Part shown: piece by piece, positions 32,935 to 41,054 of the stretch | How the letters are laid out: every line of letters begins with the position of its first letter | How positions within the stretch are numbered: the first letter of the stretch is position 1 | Source of the DNA: Neobacillus driksii | GTDB taxonomy: Bacteria; Bacillota; Bacilli; Bacillales; Cytobacillaceae | Direction of reading: 5' to 3' | Assembly (NCBI RefSeq): GCF_013409995.1 | Contig: NZ_JACCBX010000009.1 | Coordinates: forward strand, 208,572-272,571 | Length of the DNA: 64,000 nucleotides | Notes under the pieces: generated by a model | The model's input: only the letters and a program-made list of their open reading frames with translations | Database searches by the model: none | Told to the model about the DNA's origin: nothing | Program-made: the position numbers and the translations under genes

Positions 32935-33402
32935 ATGGCATTCATATCGATTTATACGGTGGGCAGGCTACAACACCCCTATGACCACCCCGCCTCTCGT
33001 GGATTTTTTGAAGCGGGTTACGAGGTAATGCAACAGGCTGCTAAAACAGGGCAACTAATAGAGGAGTTTTCACCTTTTGGTGTCCCTATTCCCGAGGAAG
33101 CTGCCAAAGGGGATGGTTACCCGGTTCTTACACTTACAGTATGGAAAAGCCTTCTAGGCTTATATCGTTTTACCTATTCAGGTAAGCACAGGCTAGCGAT
33201 GAGAGATAGGAGCAAATGGATGGAGCCTTATCAAGAGAAACACCTTTCATATGTCGTCTGGTGGACCGAGCAGGTGAAAGATGTCTCATGGCAGGAGGCT
33301 TTCAAAAGATACAATTATTATGTACAGAATGGACCCACTTCTTTTGCGTTTGATTTTAAGAACGCATTTGATGAAAAAGGGGAGAGGTGTGTGGTTAAGT
33401 AA
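32935..33402 (+). CDS. DUF3291 family protein
   Basis: A 155-residue protein with IYTVGRLQHPYDHPASRGFF, TLTVWKSLLGLYRFTYSGKH and LSYVVWWTEQVKD. This is the DUF3291 fold, related to ferredoxin-like/monooxygenase-type domains (inference). GGAGGG lies before the ATG. It stands alone with a terminator. Function is unknown. Confidence 0.7.
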   Translation: MAFISIYTVGRLQHPYDHPASRGFFEAGYEVMQQAAKTGQLIEEFSPFGVPIPEEAAKGDGYPVLTLTVWKSLLGLYRFTYSGKHRLAMRDRSKWMEPYQEKHLSYVVWWTEQVKDVSWQEAFKRYNYYVQNGPTSFAFDFKNAFDEKGERCVVK

Positions 33403-33432
33403 CCGGGGTTCTATTGGATTGTACATAGACAG

Positions 33433-33468
33433 GAGACACTGATTCATTTGGATTAGTGTCTCTTTTTA
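33433..33468 (+). terminator. Terminator after the DUF3291 gene
   Basis: GAGACACT pairs with AGTGTCTC and is followed by TTTTT. Confidence 0.8.
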
Positions 33469-33570
33469 TAAAAAGAAAAAATATATTCACCTCTACTTCT
33501 TCTAACTATGTTAAATTAGGAATATACGTTCGGTATAAAGTCAAATATACATATTTCAAGGAGGAAGATG

Positions 33571-35379
33571 ATGGAGAATACGGGATATCAAAAAGTATGG
33601 AATTTAGATAATATTTTCCAAGGTGGAAGCAAATCAAGTCAATTTCTAGACCATATTAAGCGTTTGGAGGTTCTTGTATACGATCTAGAAAAATGTGTTG
33701 AATCATTTACTACTCCAATAGCAACGAATGAAGTCGTAAACTTGGTAAACATAGTGGAAGACATTGGAAACATTCGTGTGAATTTGTCACAAGCTAATTC
33801 ATTTATCACATGTCTTCTAGCACAATCCCCCAAAGATCAAGACGCTGCAATTTTACGAGGAAAAGTTGCACAAATAGAATCCCGTTATGAAAAAGAATTA
33901 TCGAAAGTGAAAAATATAGTAACCAATACAAAGCAAGATGTATGGGAAAGCTTACTTGAAATGAAAGAAGTAGAAGATTATAGATTTATATTAAACGAAT
34001 GGCGTGAGAATATAGATAAGCATTTATCCAATCATGAGCATAATTTAATATCTGATTTAATGGCTGATGGATATCATGCTTGGGGTCATTTTTATAATGC
34101 ACTCGTAAGCAGTATTACCGTAAATGTTCAAGTTGATGGAAAAGAAAAGAATCTATCAGTCGGACAAGCACTCAACTTAAGGTCTCACCCTATTGAGGAT
34201 GTCCGGAAGGGATCTCATTACGCCTTAGAATCTATATGGCAAGAAAAAGAAGAGTTATTTGCTAAAATATTAAATCACATTGCAGGCTTCAGGTTACAAG
34301 TATATAAAAAATCTGGAGTAAAAAGTGTTTTAGAAGTACCTTTGAAAGAAAACAGAATGAAAGAAGAAACAATGAATGCCATGTGGTCAGTAATCAGTAA
34401 ATATAAAAAGCCTTTCTCGAATTACTTGAAGCGAAAAGCTGAAATGATGGGTGATTCTAGTATGAAAGCATATAATTTTTGGGCTCCCATTAGCACTAAT
34501 AATCAAAAGATAGAATACGACGAAGCAGCTGTTTTAATTACGGAACATTTTAGTCAGTTTGGAACCGAATTAGAAGGTTTCGTTAAGCGAGCTTTCAATG
34601 AAGCTTGGATAGAAGCCGAAGACCGCGCCAATAAATCCGCTGTTGCGTTTTGTGCTGGTTTTCCACTTACAGGTGAATCAAGAGTTTTTATGACATTTGG
34701 GGGTACTTTTTTAAATGTGTTAACGCTTGTTCATGAATTGGGTCATGCTTTCCACAATTATGCAATGAAGACTGTTTATGGGCTGAATAAACGATATCCA
34801 ATGAGTGTTGCAGAAACTGCTTCAACCTTTTCAGAAATGATTATATTTGATGCAGCTATGAAAAAGGCAAAATCAATAGAAGATAAATTGTTTATATTGG
34901 ATGAAAAATTAAAACGTAGTGTAATGAACTTTATGAATATTCATTCCAGATTCTTATTCGAGCAGAGATTTTATGAAGAACGTAAAGAAGGGATTGTTTC
35001 AGCAAATCGTCTAAATCAGTTAGTGGGGGATGCCATACATGAAGCTTATGATGGTTCGCTAGAACACCCTTCCACTTATTCCTGGGTTTGGACACCACAT
35101 TATTATATTACACAATCTCCTTTTTATAATTTTCCATATACTTTTGGGTTTTTATTCGCTTTAAGTATCTATGCAAAGGCAAAGGAGAAAGGAAAAGAGT
35201 TTGAAAAGGATTATCTGAACTTACTTCGTGATTCAGGAAGAATGACTGTAGAAGATTTAGTTATGAAACATTTAGGAGAAGACATTACTTCGGAGGAATT
35301 CTGGGAAAAAGGAATGGAAATATGCGTGAAAGAGGCTGAAGAATTTGTAAAATTAAGTTCTTCGGATGATATAGAATAA
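33571..35379 (+). CDS. M3 family oligoendopeptidase (PepF type)
   Basis: A 602-residue cytosolic zinc metallopeptidase. The N-terminal two thirds are helical. The catalytic HELGHAFH motif starts near residue 388, and a downstream SVAETASTFSEM supplies the third ligand Glu. M3 oligopeptidases degrade short peptides. AAGGAGG precedes two adjacent ATG codons; the second (33571) has better spacing. It stands alone. Confidence 0.85.
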   Translation: MENTGYQKVWNLDNIFQGGSKSSQFLDHIKRLEVLVYDLEKCVESFTTPIATNEVVNLVNIVEDIGNIRVNLSQANSFITCLLAQSPKDQDAAILRGKVAQIESRYEKELSKVKNIVTNTKQDVWESLLEMKEVEDYRFILNEWRENIDKHLSNHEHNLISDLMADGYHAWGHFYNALVSSITVNVQVDGKEKNLSVGQALNLRSHPIEDVRKGSHYALESIWQEKEELFAKILNHIAGFRLQVYKKSGVKSVLEVPLKENRMKEETMNAMWSVISKYKKPFSNYLKRKAEMMGDSSMKAYNFWAPISTNNQKIEYDEAAVLITEHFSQFGTELEGFVKRAFNEAWIEAEDRANKSAVAFCAGFPLTGESRVFMTFGGTFLNVLTLVHELGHAFHNYAMKTVYGLNKRYPMSVAETASTFSEMIIFDAAMKKAKSIEDKLFILDEKLKRSVMNFMNIHSRFLFEQRFYEERKEGIVSANRLNQLVGDAIHEAYDGSLEHPSTYSWVWTPHYYITQSPFYNFPYTFGFLFALSIYAKAKEKGKEFEKDYLNLLRDSGRMTVEDLVMKHLGEDITSEEFWEKGMEICVKEAEEFVKLSSSDDIE

Positions 35380-35537
35380 GGAGTTGTCGATTCGAGCACT
35401 GTCGGTTTTTGCCCGTTTTTTTATTAAAAGAACACTATCATGAGCAGAATTAAATTCACATAAAATAATTATCAAACGTAACAAGGTTATGATACAGTCA
35501 ATATGTTATTCATTACCTTTTGAAAGGACTACTACAT

Positions 35538-37064
35538 ATGAAAGTCAAAAAAAGTAAATTAGGATTTGTTATGGCGGGGCTTTTATTAAGCATCCTCATG
35601 GCATCAATGGACAATACAATTGTCGCAACCGCTATGGGAACCATTGTAGGGGAACTAGGTGGATTTGATAAGTTTGTTTGGGTAACCTCAGCATATATGG
35701 TAGCGGAAATGGCGGGGATGCCGATTTTTGGTAAGCTTTCGGATATGTTCGGGAGAAAAAAATTTTTTATATTTGGTTTGATTGTATTTTTAATTGGCTC
35801 CATGTTATGTGGGCAAGCTGATACAATCACAGAGCTTAGTATTTTCCGAGCAATTCAAGGGATTGGAGCAGGTGCACTTATCCCAATCGCCTTTACAATC
35901 ATGTTTGATACAGTTCCGGTAGAGCAAAGAGGAAAGCTTGGAGGACTATTTGGAGCGGTATTTGGTTTATCAAGTATATTTGGTCCATTATTAGGAGCAT
36001 ACATTACCGATTATATTAGTTGGGAATGGGTGTTTTACGTCAATATCCCTCTTGGTATTTTAGCTATTGTTTTCATCGCTGTATTCTATAAAGAATCTCC
36101 TGTGCACACGAAGCAGAAAATTGACTGGTGGGGTGCCATCACATTGGTAGGTGCCGTTGTCAGCGTTATGTTTGCATTAGAACTAGGTGGAAATGAATAT
36201 GCATGGGATTCAGCGTTTATCTTAGCCTTATTTGCTGCCTTCGTTGTTCTTTTCGTTTTGTTTATCATAATCGAACGAAAAGTAGAAGATCCAATTATTT
36301 CATTTTCGATGTTTAAAGTTAACCTATTTACAACTGGGAATATTATTGGGTTATTCAGCGGGATGGCGTTTATTACGGCTTCCGTCTATATTCCAATTTA
36401 TATTCAAGGTGTACTTGGTGGAACAGCAACAAACTCTGGTTTAGTATTACTTCCAATGATGCTTGGATCGGTTGTTTCTGCTACAACTGGTGGGGCGTTA
36501 ATGAACAAATGGAGCTATCGCAAAATACTGATTTTCTGTACTTGTATCCTTGCACTTGGAGTTACTTTATTAACAACGTTAGAAGCTGACACAAGTCGAA
36601 TAGTCGTTACAATCTATATGATTATTACAGGACTTGGTATTGGTGCAACGTTCTCTGTCTTACCGAATGCTGCCATTCATCACTTTGATCCGTCACAACG
36701 TGGTTCTGTAAACTCAACCGTTTCCTTCATTCGTTCACTCGGTATGACAATAGGAATTACGGTGTTTGGTATCATTCAAAGAAACGAATTTACAGCTAGC
36801 TTAACGGATATTTTTTCAGGGATGGGTGGAGAAGGAGTGGATACCCCGATGTCAATTGACCCGAGAGCGATTCTACAACCTCAGGCACGGGCGCAAATTC
36901 CTGAACCGATTTTGGAAAAAATCACAGATGTTCTATCATCGTCGATCACCTATACATTTATGTGGGCAATCATTCCATCTGCAATAGCGATAATAGGAGC
37001 GATTCTTATGTCAAAAGAGAAACTAAGTGAATCAGTAGAGTATCAACAAGGAAAACAGTCGTAA
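35538..37064 (+). CDS. DHA2-type (14-helix) MFS multidrug exporter
   Basis: A 508-residue transporter of the EmrB/QacA subfamily. The helix 1 motif MASMDNTIVATAMGTI and the motif-A loop GKLSDMFGRKKFF are clear, with about 14 helices. It exports lipophilic drugs or dyes by proton antiport. AAAGGA precedes the ATG at 35538. No TetR or MarR regulator is adjacent. A terminator follows. Confidence 0.85.
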   Translation: MKVKKSKLGFVMAGLLLSILMASMDNTIVATAMGTIVGELGGFDKFVWVTSAYMVAEMAGMPIFGKLSDMFGRKKFFIFGLIVFLIGSMLCGQADTITELSIFRAIQGIGAGALIPIAFTIMFDTVPVEQRGKLGGLFGAVFGLSSIFGPLLGAYITDYISWEWVFYVNIPLGILAIVFIAVFYKESPVHTKQKIDWWGAITLVGAVVSVMFALELGGNEYAWDSAFILALFAAFVVLFVLFIIIERKVEDPIISFSMFKVNLFTTGNIIGLFSGMAFITASVYIPIYIQGVLGGTATNSGLVLLPMMLGSVVSATTGGALMNKWSYRKILIFCTCILALGVTLLTTLEADTSRIVVTIYMIITGLGIGATFSVLPNAAIHHFDPSQRGSVNSTVSFIRSLGMTIGITVFGIIQRNEFTASLTDIFSGMGGEGVDTPMSIDPRAILQPQARAQIPEPILEKITDVLSSSITYTFMWAIIPSAIAIIGAILMSKEKLSESVEYQQGKQS

Positions 37065-37074
37065 CCATCTTTGA

Positions 37075-37112
37075 AGAGAGCAACCTGTAACGGGGAAATG
37101 CTCTCTTTTTTA
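37075..37112 (+). terminator. Terminator after the exporter gene
   Basis: GAGAGC pairs with GCTCTC over an 18-base loop and is followed by TTTTTT. Confidence 0.65.
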
Positions 37113-37316
37113 TAGTAAAATAATTTATAAGTTTTTACTAAGGTTAAGTGTCTAGTTGTAGTGGTATTCAACTATCCTTCCTCGATAGCATTATAAACAA
37201 AGGGATAGGCACAATTCAGTATGAAAATTCTTACTTTAATGCAGGAAGTAAGGATTTTTTGCTGAATAAATGAAGTTAATAGATTATGGAATATTTTTCT
37301 TATAGGAGAGGTTAAT

Positions 37317-37763
37317 ATGTCGTTTATGTTGGTTAATAAAGAATTTAAGCTTGTTGGATTAAAGGGTAGTGGGGAGTTTGTTAACTTTGGTAATGAAGTA
37401 CCCTTCCTTGCAAAGCAACTATTAAGCAGCTCAAACGAAATCCTAAATCCAACAAAGACTGAAATTGCATTATTTGAGCCTAAAAAAGATGAGAAGCATA
37501 GGATAGGTCATTATTATGTAGGGTTACTTGTAAGTGAGAAATTAAATGAAGTACCAACAGGAATGAATTATATTGTAATCAATAAAAGTTACATAACTAC
37601 AAGAGGGAATATATCTAATTTGGGAGAACTACATTTAAAATTATTGTATTGGGCAGAGGAACAAGGTTATCAAAGAGATTTCGATTCTTATATTATAGAG
37701 ACATATCACCCTTTGGAGAATGGAGATGAAGAAGTAAAGATTTATTTGCCAATTCAAGCATAA
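37317..37763 (+). CDS. GyrI-like effector-binding domain protein
   Basis: A 148-residue protein resembling the SOUL/GyrI-like ligand-binding fold: FKLVGLKGSGEFVNFGNEVP at the start, HRIGHYYVGLLVSEKLNEVP in the middle and IIETYHPLENGDEEVKIYLP at the end. Such domains bind small hydrophobic compounds. There is no DNA-binding domain. GGAGAGG precedes the ATG. Confidence 0.65.
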   Translation: MSFMLVNKEFKLVGLKGSGEFVNFGNEVPFLAKQLLSSSNEILNPTKTEIALFEPKKDEKHRIGHYYVGLLVSEKLNEVPTGMNYIVINKSYITTRGNISNLGELHLKLLYWAEEQGYQRDFDSYIIETYHPLENGDEEVKIYLPIQA

Positions 37764-38050
37764 AAATCCAGTTCAAAAATCATCTTCAATACACGGGCAG
37801 GTATGACGATGTAATTTGTTGTAGTTAAACGTAGAATAAATAAGAAAATCAATTCTTCGATGATGATCTTATGGTTTTAATTTTATAACTATATTAATCC
37901 AATGATTGTTTTTTAATAAGAAAAGGATTTACGTTTTGCGATAGGAAACGGAACCCGCTAGGGAGATCGAAGCTCTTATTTTCACCTTTCTGCGACTCAT
38001 ATTATACAAACTCAATCAATCCAAGAGAAAAAAATTAAATTTAAAAATAC
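37764..38050. other. Intergenic region, little recognised
   Basis: CAATACACGGGCAGGTATGA at 37788 may be an eroded arm of the cassette element. No gene or clear hairpin is seen up to the sulfur operon promoter. Confidence 0.4.
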
Positions 38051-38054
38051 AGAG

Positions 38055-38083
38055 TTGACATTATACCCTAGTGGGTATAACAT
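38055..38083 (+). promoter_or_regulatory. Promoter with CstR operator O1
   Basis: TTGACA (38055-38060) and TAACAT (38078-38083) are 17 bases apart. The palindrome ATACCCTAGTGGGTAT (38063-38078) fills the spacer. It controls the unit with the repressor gene itself, implying autoregulation. Confidence 0.75.
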
Positions 38084-38123
38084 AGAACTTGTCAATGACA
38101 TTGGTTCATTGTAGGGGGAATAG

Positions 38124-38498
38124 ATGACACTTAAAATTTTAGCTGCAATAGTTGCTAGTATTTTTTATAGAGGGTATTTCTCGGTTTTTGGTGTCCATTG
38201 TATCAACTTGAACGATCTTAATTTGGATAAGATAAAGGTAATTGAATTAAGAAATTATAATGAATCATATAAGAACCCAATAAAAGGAGCACTGATTATT
38301 CCTATTGCTTATCTTAAAAGAAATTTCATAGAAATACCAAAGAGGGAACTGCATTTAATTGTATCAAGCCCACTTGAAAAAAATATAGGAGTACGTTGCT
38401 TAAGAAAAAAGGGTTTTTGTGTTGTTGGATATACATTTGTTAATCATCAACAATTAATATCAAAGGAGAATTCCTTAAAAATAGAAATTAATTGTTAA
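38124..38498 (+). CDS. Membrane-linked degenerate rhodanese-like protein
   Basis: A 124-residue protein with a hydrophobic N-terminus (ILAAIVASIFYRGYFSVFGV) and a rhodanese-like remainder (VIELRNYNESYKNPIKGALI, LHLIVSSPLEKNIGVRC). The position of the catalytic Cys loop reads SSPLEKN, so it should not be an active sulfurtransferase. It is first in the sulfur regulon, directly after operator O1, and 14 bases before the repressor gene. Its role is unknown. Confidence 0.6.
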   Translation: MTLKILAAIVASIFYRGYFSVFGVHCINLNDLNLDKIKVIELRNYNESYKNPIKGALIIPIAYLKRNFIEIPKRELHLIVSSPLEKNIGVRCLRKKGFCVVGYTFVNHQQLISKENSLKIEINC

Positions 38499-38512
38499 AA
38501 GGAGGACAAACC

Positions 38513-38776
38513 ATGGATTACAATGATCAAATGAAAAATAGAGTTAAGCGCATTGAAGGACAGCTAAGAGGGATTTTAAAAATGATGGAAGAAAATAAGG
38601 ACTGCAAAGAAGTGATCACCCAGTTATCTGCGACTAGAAGTGCCATTGACCGGACGATTGGGGTCATTGTTAGTTCCAATTTAGTGGAATGTGTTCAAAA
38701 AGCAAATGAACCAGGGGAAAAAAGTATGGAGGAATTAGTCCAAGAAGCAGTTAATTTACTAGTAAAAAGTCGATAA
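38513..38776 (+). CDS. cstR: Persulfide-sensing repressor CstR (CsoR family)
   Basis: An 87-residue helical repressor. Cysteines C31 (NKDCKEVI) and C60 (SSNLVEC) match the two sensing thiols of Staphylococcus CstR. The His ligand of copper-sensing CsoR is replaced by N56, arguing against copper. CstR forms di- to tetrasulfide crosslinks with sulfane sulfur and then releases DNA (established). The ATG at 38513 has AGGAGG upstream. The sites at 38063, 38816, 39107, 40353 and 41032 are its likely operators. Confidence 0.85.
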   Translation: MDYNDQMKNRVKRIEGQLRGILKMMEENKDCKEVITQLSATRSAIDRTIGVIVSSNLVECVQKANEPGEKSMEELVQEAVNLLVKSR

Positions 38777-38783
38777 AAAAGGG

Positions 38784-38831
38784 TTGACACCCTCTTTTAT
38801 TTTTACTAATATATATACCCATAGGGGTAAT
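38784..38831 (+). promoter_or_regulatory. Promoter with CstR operator O2
   Basis: TTGACA (38784-38789) and TAATAT (38807-38812) have a 17-base spacer. The operator ATACCCATAGGGGTAA overlaps the expected start of transcription. It serves the TusA gene. Confidence 0.75.
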
Positions 38832-38861
38832 GGTAATTTAGCAAATGGGAGGAATCAAATA

Positions 38862-39089
38862 ATGAATATAACAAAAGTAGTTGATGCCAAAGGTTTAGCT
38901 TGTCCAATGCCAATTGTTAAAACAAAGAAAGCGATGAATGAACTTGAATCCGGTCAAGTTTTAGAAATATACACAACGGATAATGGTGCTATGAATGACC
39001 TTACAGCCTGGGCAAAATCAGGTGGTCATGAACTGTTAAAACATGAAAAAGCTAATGATATTTTAAAGTTTTGGATTAAAAAAGGATAA
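38862..39089 (+). CDS. TusA family sulfur carrier
   Basis: A 75-residue TusA protein. The signature DAKGLACPMPIVKTKKAM carries the persulfide-bearing C14. It accepts sulfane sulfur from rhodanese or DsrE partners and passes it on in the cytosol. The ATG at 38862 has GGGAGG upstream. It is near identical in motif to the first domain of the fusion protein at 40388. Confidence 0.85.
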   Translation: MNITKVVDAKGLACPMPIVKTKKAMNELESGQVLEIYTTDNGAMNDLTAWAKSGGHELLKHEKANDILKFWIKKG

Positions 39090-39106
39090 TTTTTTTACTT
39101 TTATAA

Positions 39107-39122
39107 ATACCCATACAGGTAT
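39107..39122. promoter_or_regulatory. CstR operator O3
   Basis: ATACCCATACAGGTAT, 32 bases before the DsrE-like gene. Confidence 0.7.
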
Positions 39123-39154
39123 AGGTTTAATGATTACATCCAGGAGGTCATAAC

Positions 39155-39634
39155 ATGACAGAAAAGAAAAAGACAACAATTGTTTTATTTAGTGGAGATT
39201 ATGATAAGGCAATGGCTGCTTATATTATTGCAAATGGTGCGGCTGCTTATGATCATGAAGTAACCATTTTTCATACATTTTGGGGATTGAATGCCTTACG
39301 TAAAGATGAAAATATCCCAGTAAAAAAGGGATTTATGGAAAAAATGTTTGGAAAAATGATGCCTAGAGGCGCTGATAAAATGGGACTTTCAAAAATGAAC
39401 TTCGCCGGATTTGGTCCTAAAATGATCAAAGATGTCATGAAAAAGCACAACGCGATGACTTTACCACAATTAATCGAAATGGCACAGGAACAAGATATAA
39501 AACTTGTAGCATGTACGATGACAATGGATTTGCTGGGTCTTCAACAGGAAGAGCTAGTAGAATCAATCGAATATGCAGGAGTGGCTGCGTATTTAGCAGA
39601 TGCAGAGGAAGGTAATGTAAATCTGTTTATTTAA
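39155..39634 (+). CDS. DsrE/DsrF/DrsH-like sulfur relay protein (YrkE type)
   Basis: A 159-residue protein with IVLFSGDYDKAMAAYIIANG at the N-terminus and a conserved cysteine C120 in KLVACTMTMDLLG, the usual active thiol of the DsrE-like family. The Met/Lys/Gly-rich middle (EKMFGKMMPRGADKMGLSKM) is typical of YrkE-like members. It probably exchanges persulfide with TusA. AGGAGG precedes the ATG. It is followed by two rhodanese genes at 16 and 24 base intervals. Confidence 0.8.
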   Translation: MTEKKKTTIVLFSGDYDKAMAAYIIANGAAAYDHEVTIFHTFWGLNALRKDENIPVKKGFMEKMFGKMMPRGADKMGLSKMNFAGFGPKMIKDVMKKHNAMTLPQLIEMAQEQDIKLVACTMTMDLLGLQQEELVESIEYAGVAAYLADAEEGNVNLFI

Positions 39635-39650
39635 AAAAGGGGGATCACAA

Positions 39651-40013
39651 ATGGAATATGTAAATTACCTTGTTACGGCAATATTGATATTTTTTATAAT
39701 CAAGCGGTTCTTACCAACAAAGGGTGTTAACCACATTTCCAAAATTGAATTGAAATCAGAATTAAAGGATAAAAATAAACAATTTGTGGATGTGCGTACA
39801 CCTGGGGAGTATAAAGGAAACCATATTAGCGGTTTTAAAAACATCCCTCTCCAACAACTTGCTCAAAAAGCAGAGAAAGAACTTTCAAAGGAAAAAGAAG
39901 TAATTGTCATTTGTCAAAGTGGTATGAGGAGTGGGCATGCTAGTAAGATTCTAAAAAAACAAGGTTTTTCAAAGGTAACTAATGTCAAAGGCGGCATGAG
40001 TGCTTGGTCTTAA
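39651..40013 (+). CDS. Membrane-anchored rhodanese
   Basis: A 120-residue protein with one N-terminal membrane helix (about 5-20: NYLVTAILIFFIIKRF) and a single rhodanese domain. The active loop is CQSGMRS with C88. It transfers sulfane sulfur at the inner face of the membrane. It belongs to the O3 unit. Confidence 0.85.
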   Translation: MEYVNYLVTAILIFFIIKRFLPTKGVNHISKIELKSELKDKNKQFVDVRTPGEYKGNHISGFKNIPLQQLAQKAEKELSKEKEVIVICQSGMRSGHASKILKKQGFSKVTNVKGGMSAWS

Positions 40014-40037
40014 ACAAAGTAAAAGGAGGAAATTATA

Positions 40038-40334
40038 ATGAAACAAATGACAGCAAAAGAAGTTGAAACATTATTAAACGAAGGAAAGAAAGTAAATATC
40101 ATTGATGTACGTGAAGTAGATGAGGTTGCTGCTGGCAAAATTCCTGGTGCTGTAACCATGCCATTAGGATTGGTTGAATTTCGTATGCATGAGTTGGATA
40201 AATCAAAAGAGTATATCGTGGTTTGCCGTTCAGGAGGCAGAAGTGGTCGTGCCGTACAATTCCTTGAAAGCTATGGATTTAATGTGATCAACATGACTGG
40301 TGGAATGCTTTCTTGGGAAGGAAAAGTTGAATAA
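40038..40334 (+). CDS. Single-domain rhodanese
   Basis: A 98-residue soluble rhodanese. IIDVREVDEVAAGKIPGAV leads to the active loop CRSGGRS with C63 and a C-terminal MTGGMLSWEG. It is a thiosulfate or persulfide sulfurtransferase. AGGAGG precedes the ATG. It is the last gene of the O3 unit. Confidence 0.85.
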   Translation: MKQMTAKEVETLLNEGKKVNIIDVREVDEVAAGKIPGAVTMPLGLVEFRMHELDKSKEYIVVCRSGGRSGRAVQFLESYGFNVINMTGGMLSWEGKVE

Positions 40335-40352
40335 ATTTTTTTAACAAAATTA

Positions 40353-40368
40353 ATACCCATATAGGTAT
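40353..40368. promoter_or_regulatory. CstR operator O4
   Basis: ATACCCATATAGGTAT, 20 bases before the TusA-rhodanese fusion gene. Confidence 0.7.
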
Positions 40369-40387
40369 ATAAACAGGAGGGTCCATC

Positions 40388-40963
40388 ATGAATAACATAA
40401 CAGCGAATATGATTTTAGATGCAAAAGGATTAGCATGTCCGATGCCTATTGTAAAAACAAAAAAAGCTATGAATAACCTAGAGGCAGGACAAGTATTAGA
40501 AATTGAAGCGACAGATAAAGGATCCAAAGCGGACATGAAAGCATGGGCGGAGAGCTCAGGGCATCAATATTTAGGAACAATTGAAGAAGGAGAAGTGCTA
40601 AAGCATTACCTTCGTAAATCTTCTAATGATGAAGCCATTGAAACAAAGCATCCTAATCTTATCCATAATGAAGAATTAGAGAAAAAACTTGATTCAAATG
40701 AAATGATTGTAGTAATCGATGTTAGAGAAGCAGCAGAATATGCGTTTAATCATATTCCTAACGCGGTCTCCATTCCACTAGCCGAATTGGAAGACAAACT
40801 AAATGGACTAAACAAAGAAGATGAAATTTTTGTCGTGTGCCGTACTGGCAACCGAAGTGATCTCGCTGCACAAAAATTAACGGAAAAGGGATTTACGAAT
40901 GTATTTAATGTAGTACCTGGTATGAGTCAATGGACTGGGAAAACAAAAGGAATCAATAAATAA
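40388..40963 (+). CDS. yrkF: TusA-rhodanese fusion protein (YrkF type)
   Basis: A 191-residue two-domain protein. Residues about 8-76 form a TusA domain with C17 (KGLACPMPIV). Residues about 90-188 form a rhodanese domain with C151 in CRTGNRS. The fusion lets sulfane sulfur pass directly between the two thiols. It matches B. subtilis YrkF in layout and length. AGGAGGG precedes the ATG. Confidence 0.85.
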   Translation: MNNITANMILDAKGLACPMPIVKTKKAMNNLEAGQVLEIEATDKGSKADMKAWAESSGHQYLGTIEEGEVLKHYLRKSSNDEAIETKHPNLIHNEELEKKLDSNEMIVVIDVREAAEYAFNHIPNAVSIPLAELEDKLNGLNKEDEIFVVCRTGNRSDLAAQKLTEKGFTNVFNVVPGMSQWTGKTKGINK

Positions 40964-41031
40964 TCCAGAACTAGTAAAAATGCGGTTGTCACTTTAACTT
41001 TTTAATTGATTAAATTTTTTTAAATAAAGAA

Positions 41032-41047
41032 ATACCACGGGGGGTAA
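41032..41047. promoter_or_regulatory. CstR-like operator O5
   Basis: ATACCACGGGGGGTAA, ending seven bases before the start codon at 41055, so it also overlaps the ribosome site region. It is less symmetrical than the other four. Confidence 0.6.
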
Positions 41048-41054
41048 TTTCGGG

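Noticed and set aside
37783..37806. Another cassette element arm
   Set aside because: Only CACGGGCAGG matches; too short to separate from chance.
38513..38776. Copper-sensing CsoR
   Set aside because: The His ligand is Asn and all neighbours are sulfur-transfer genes; CstR fits better.
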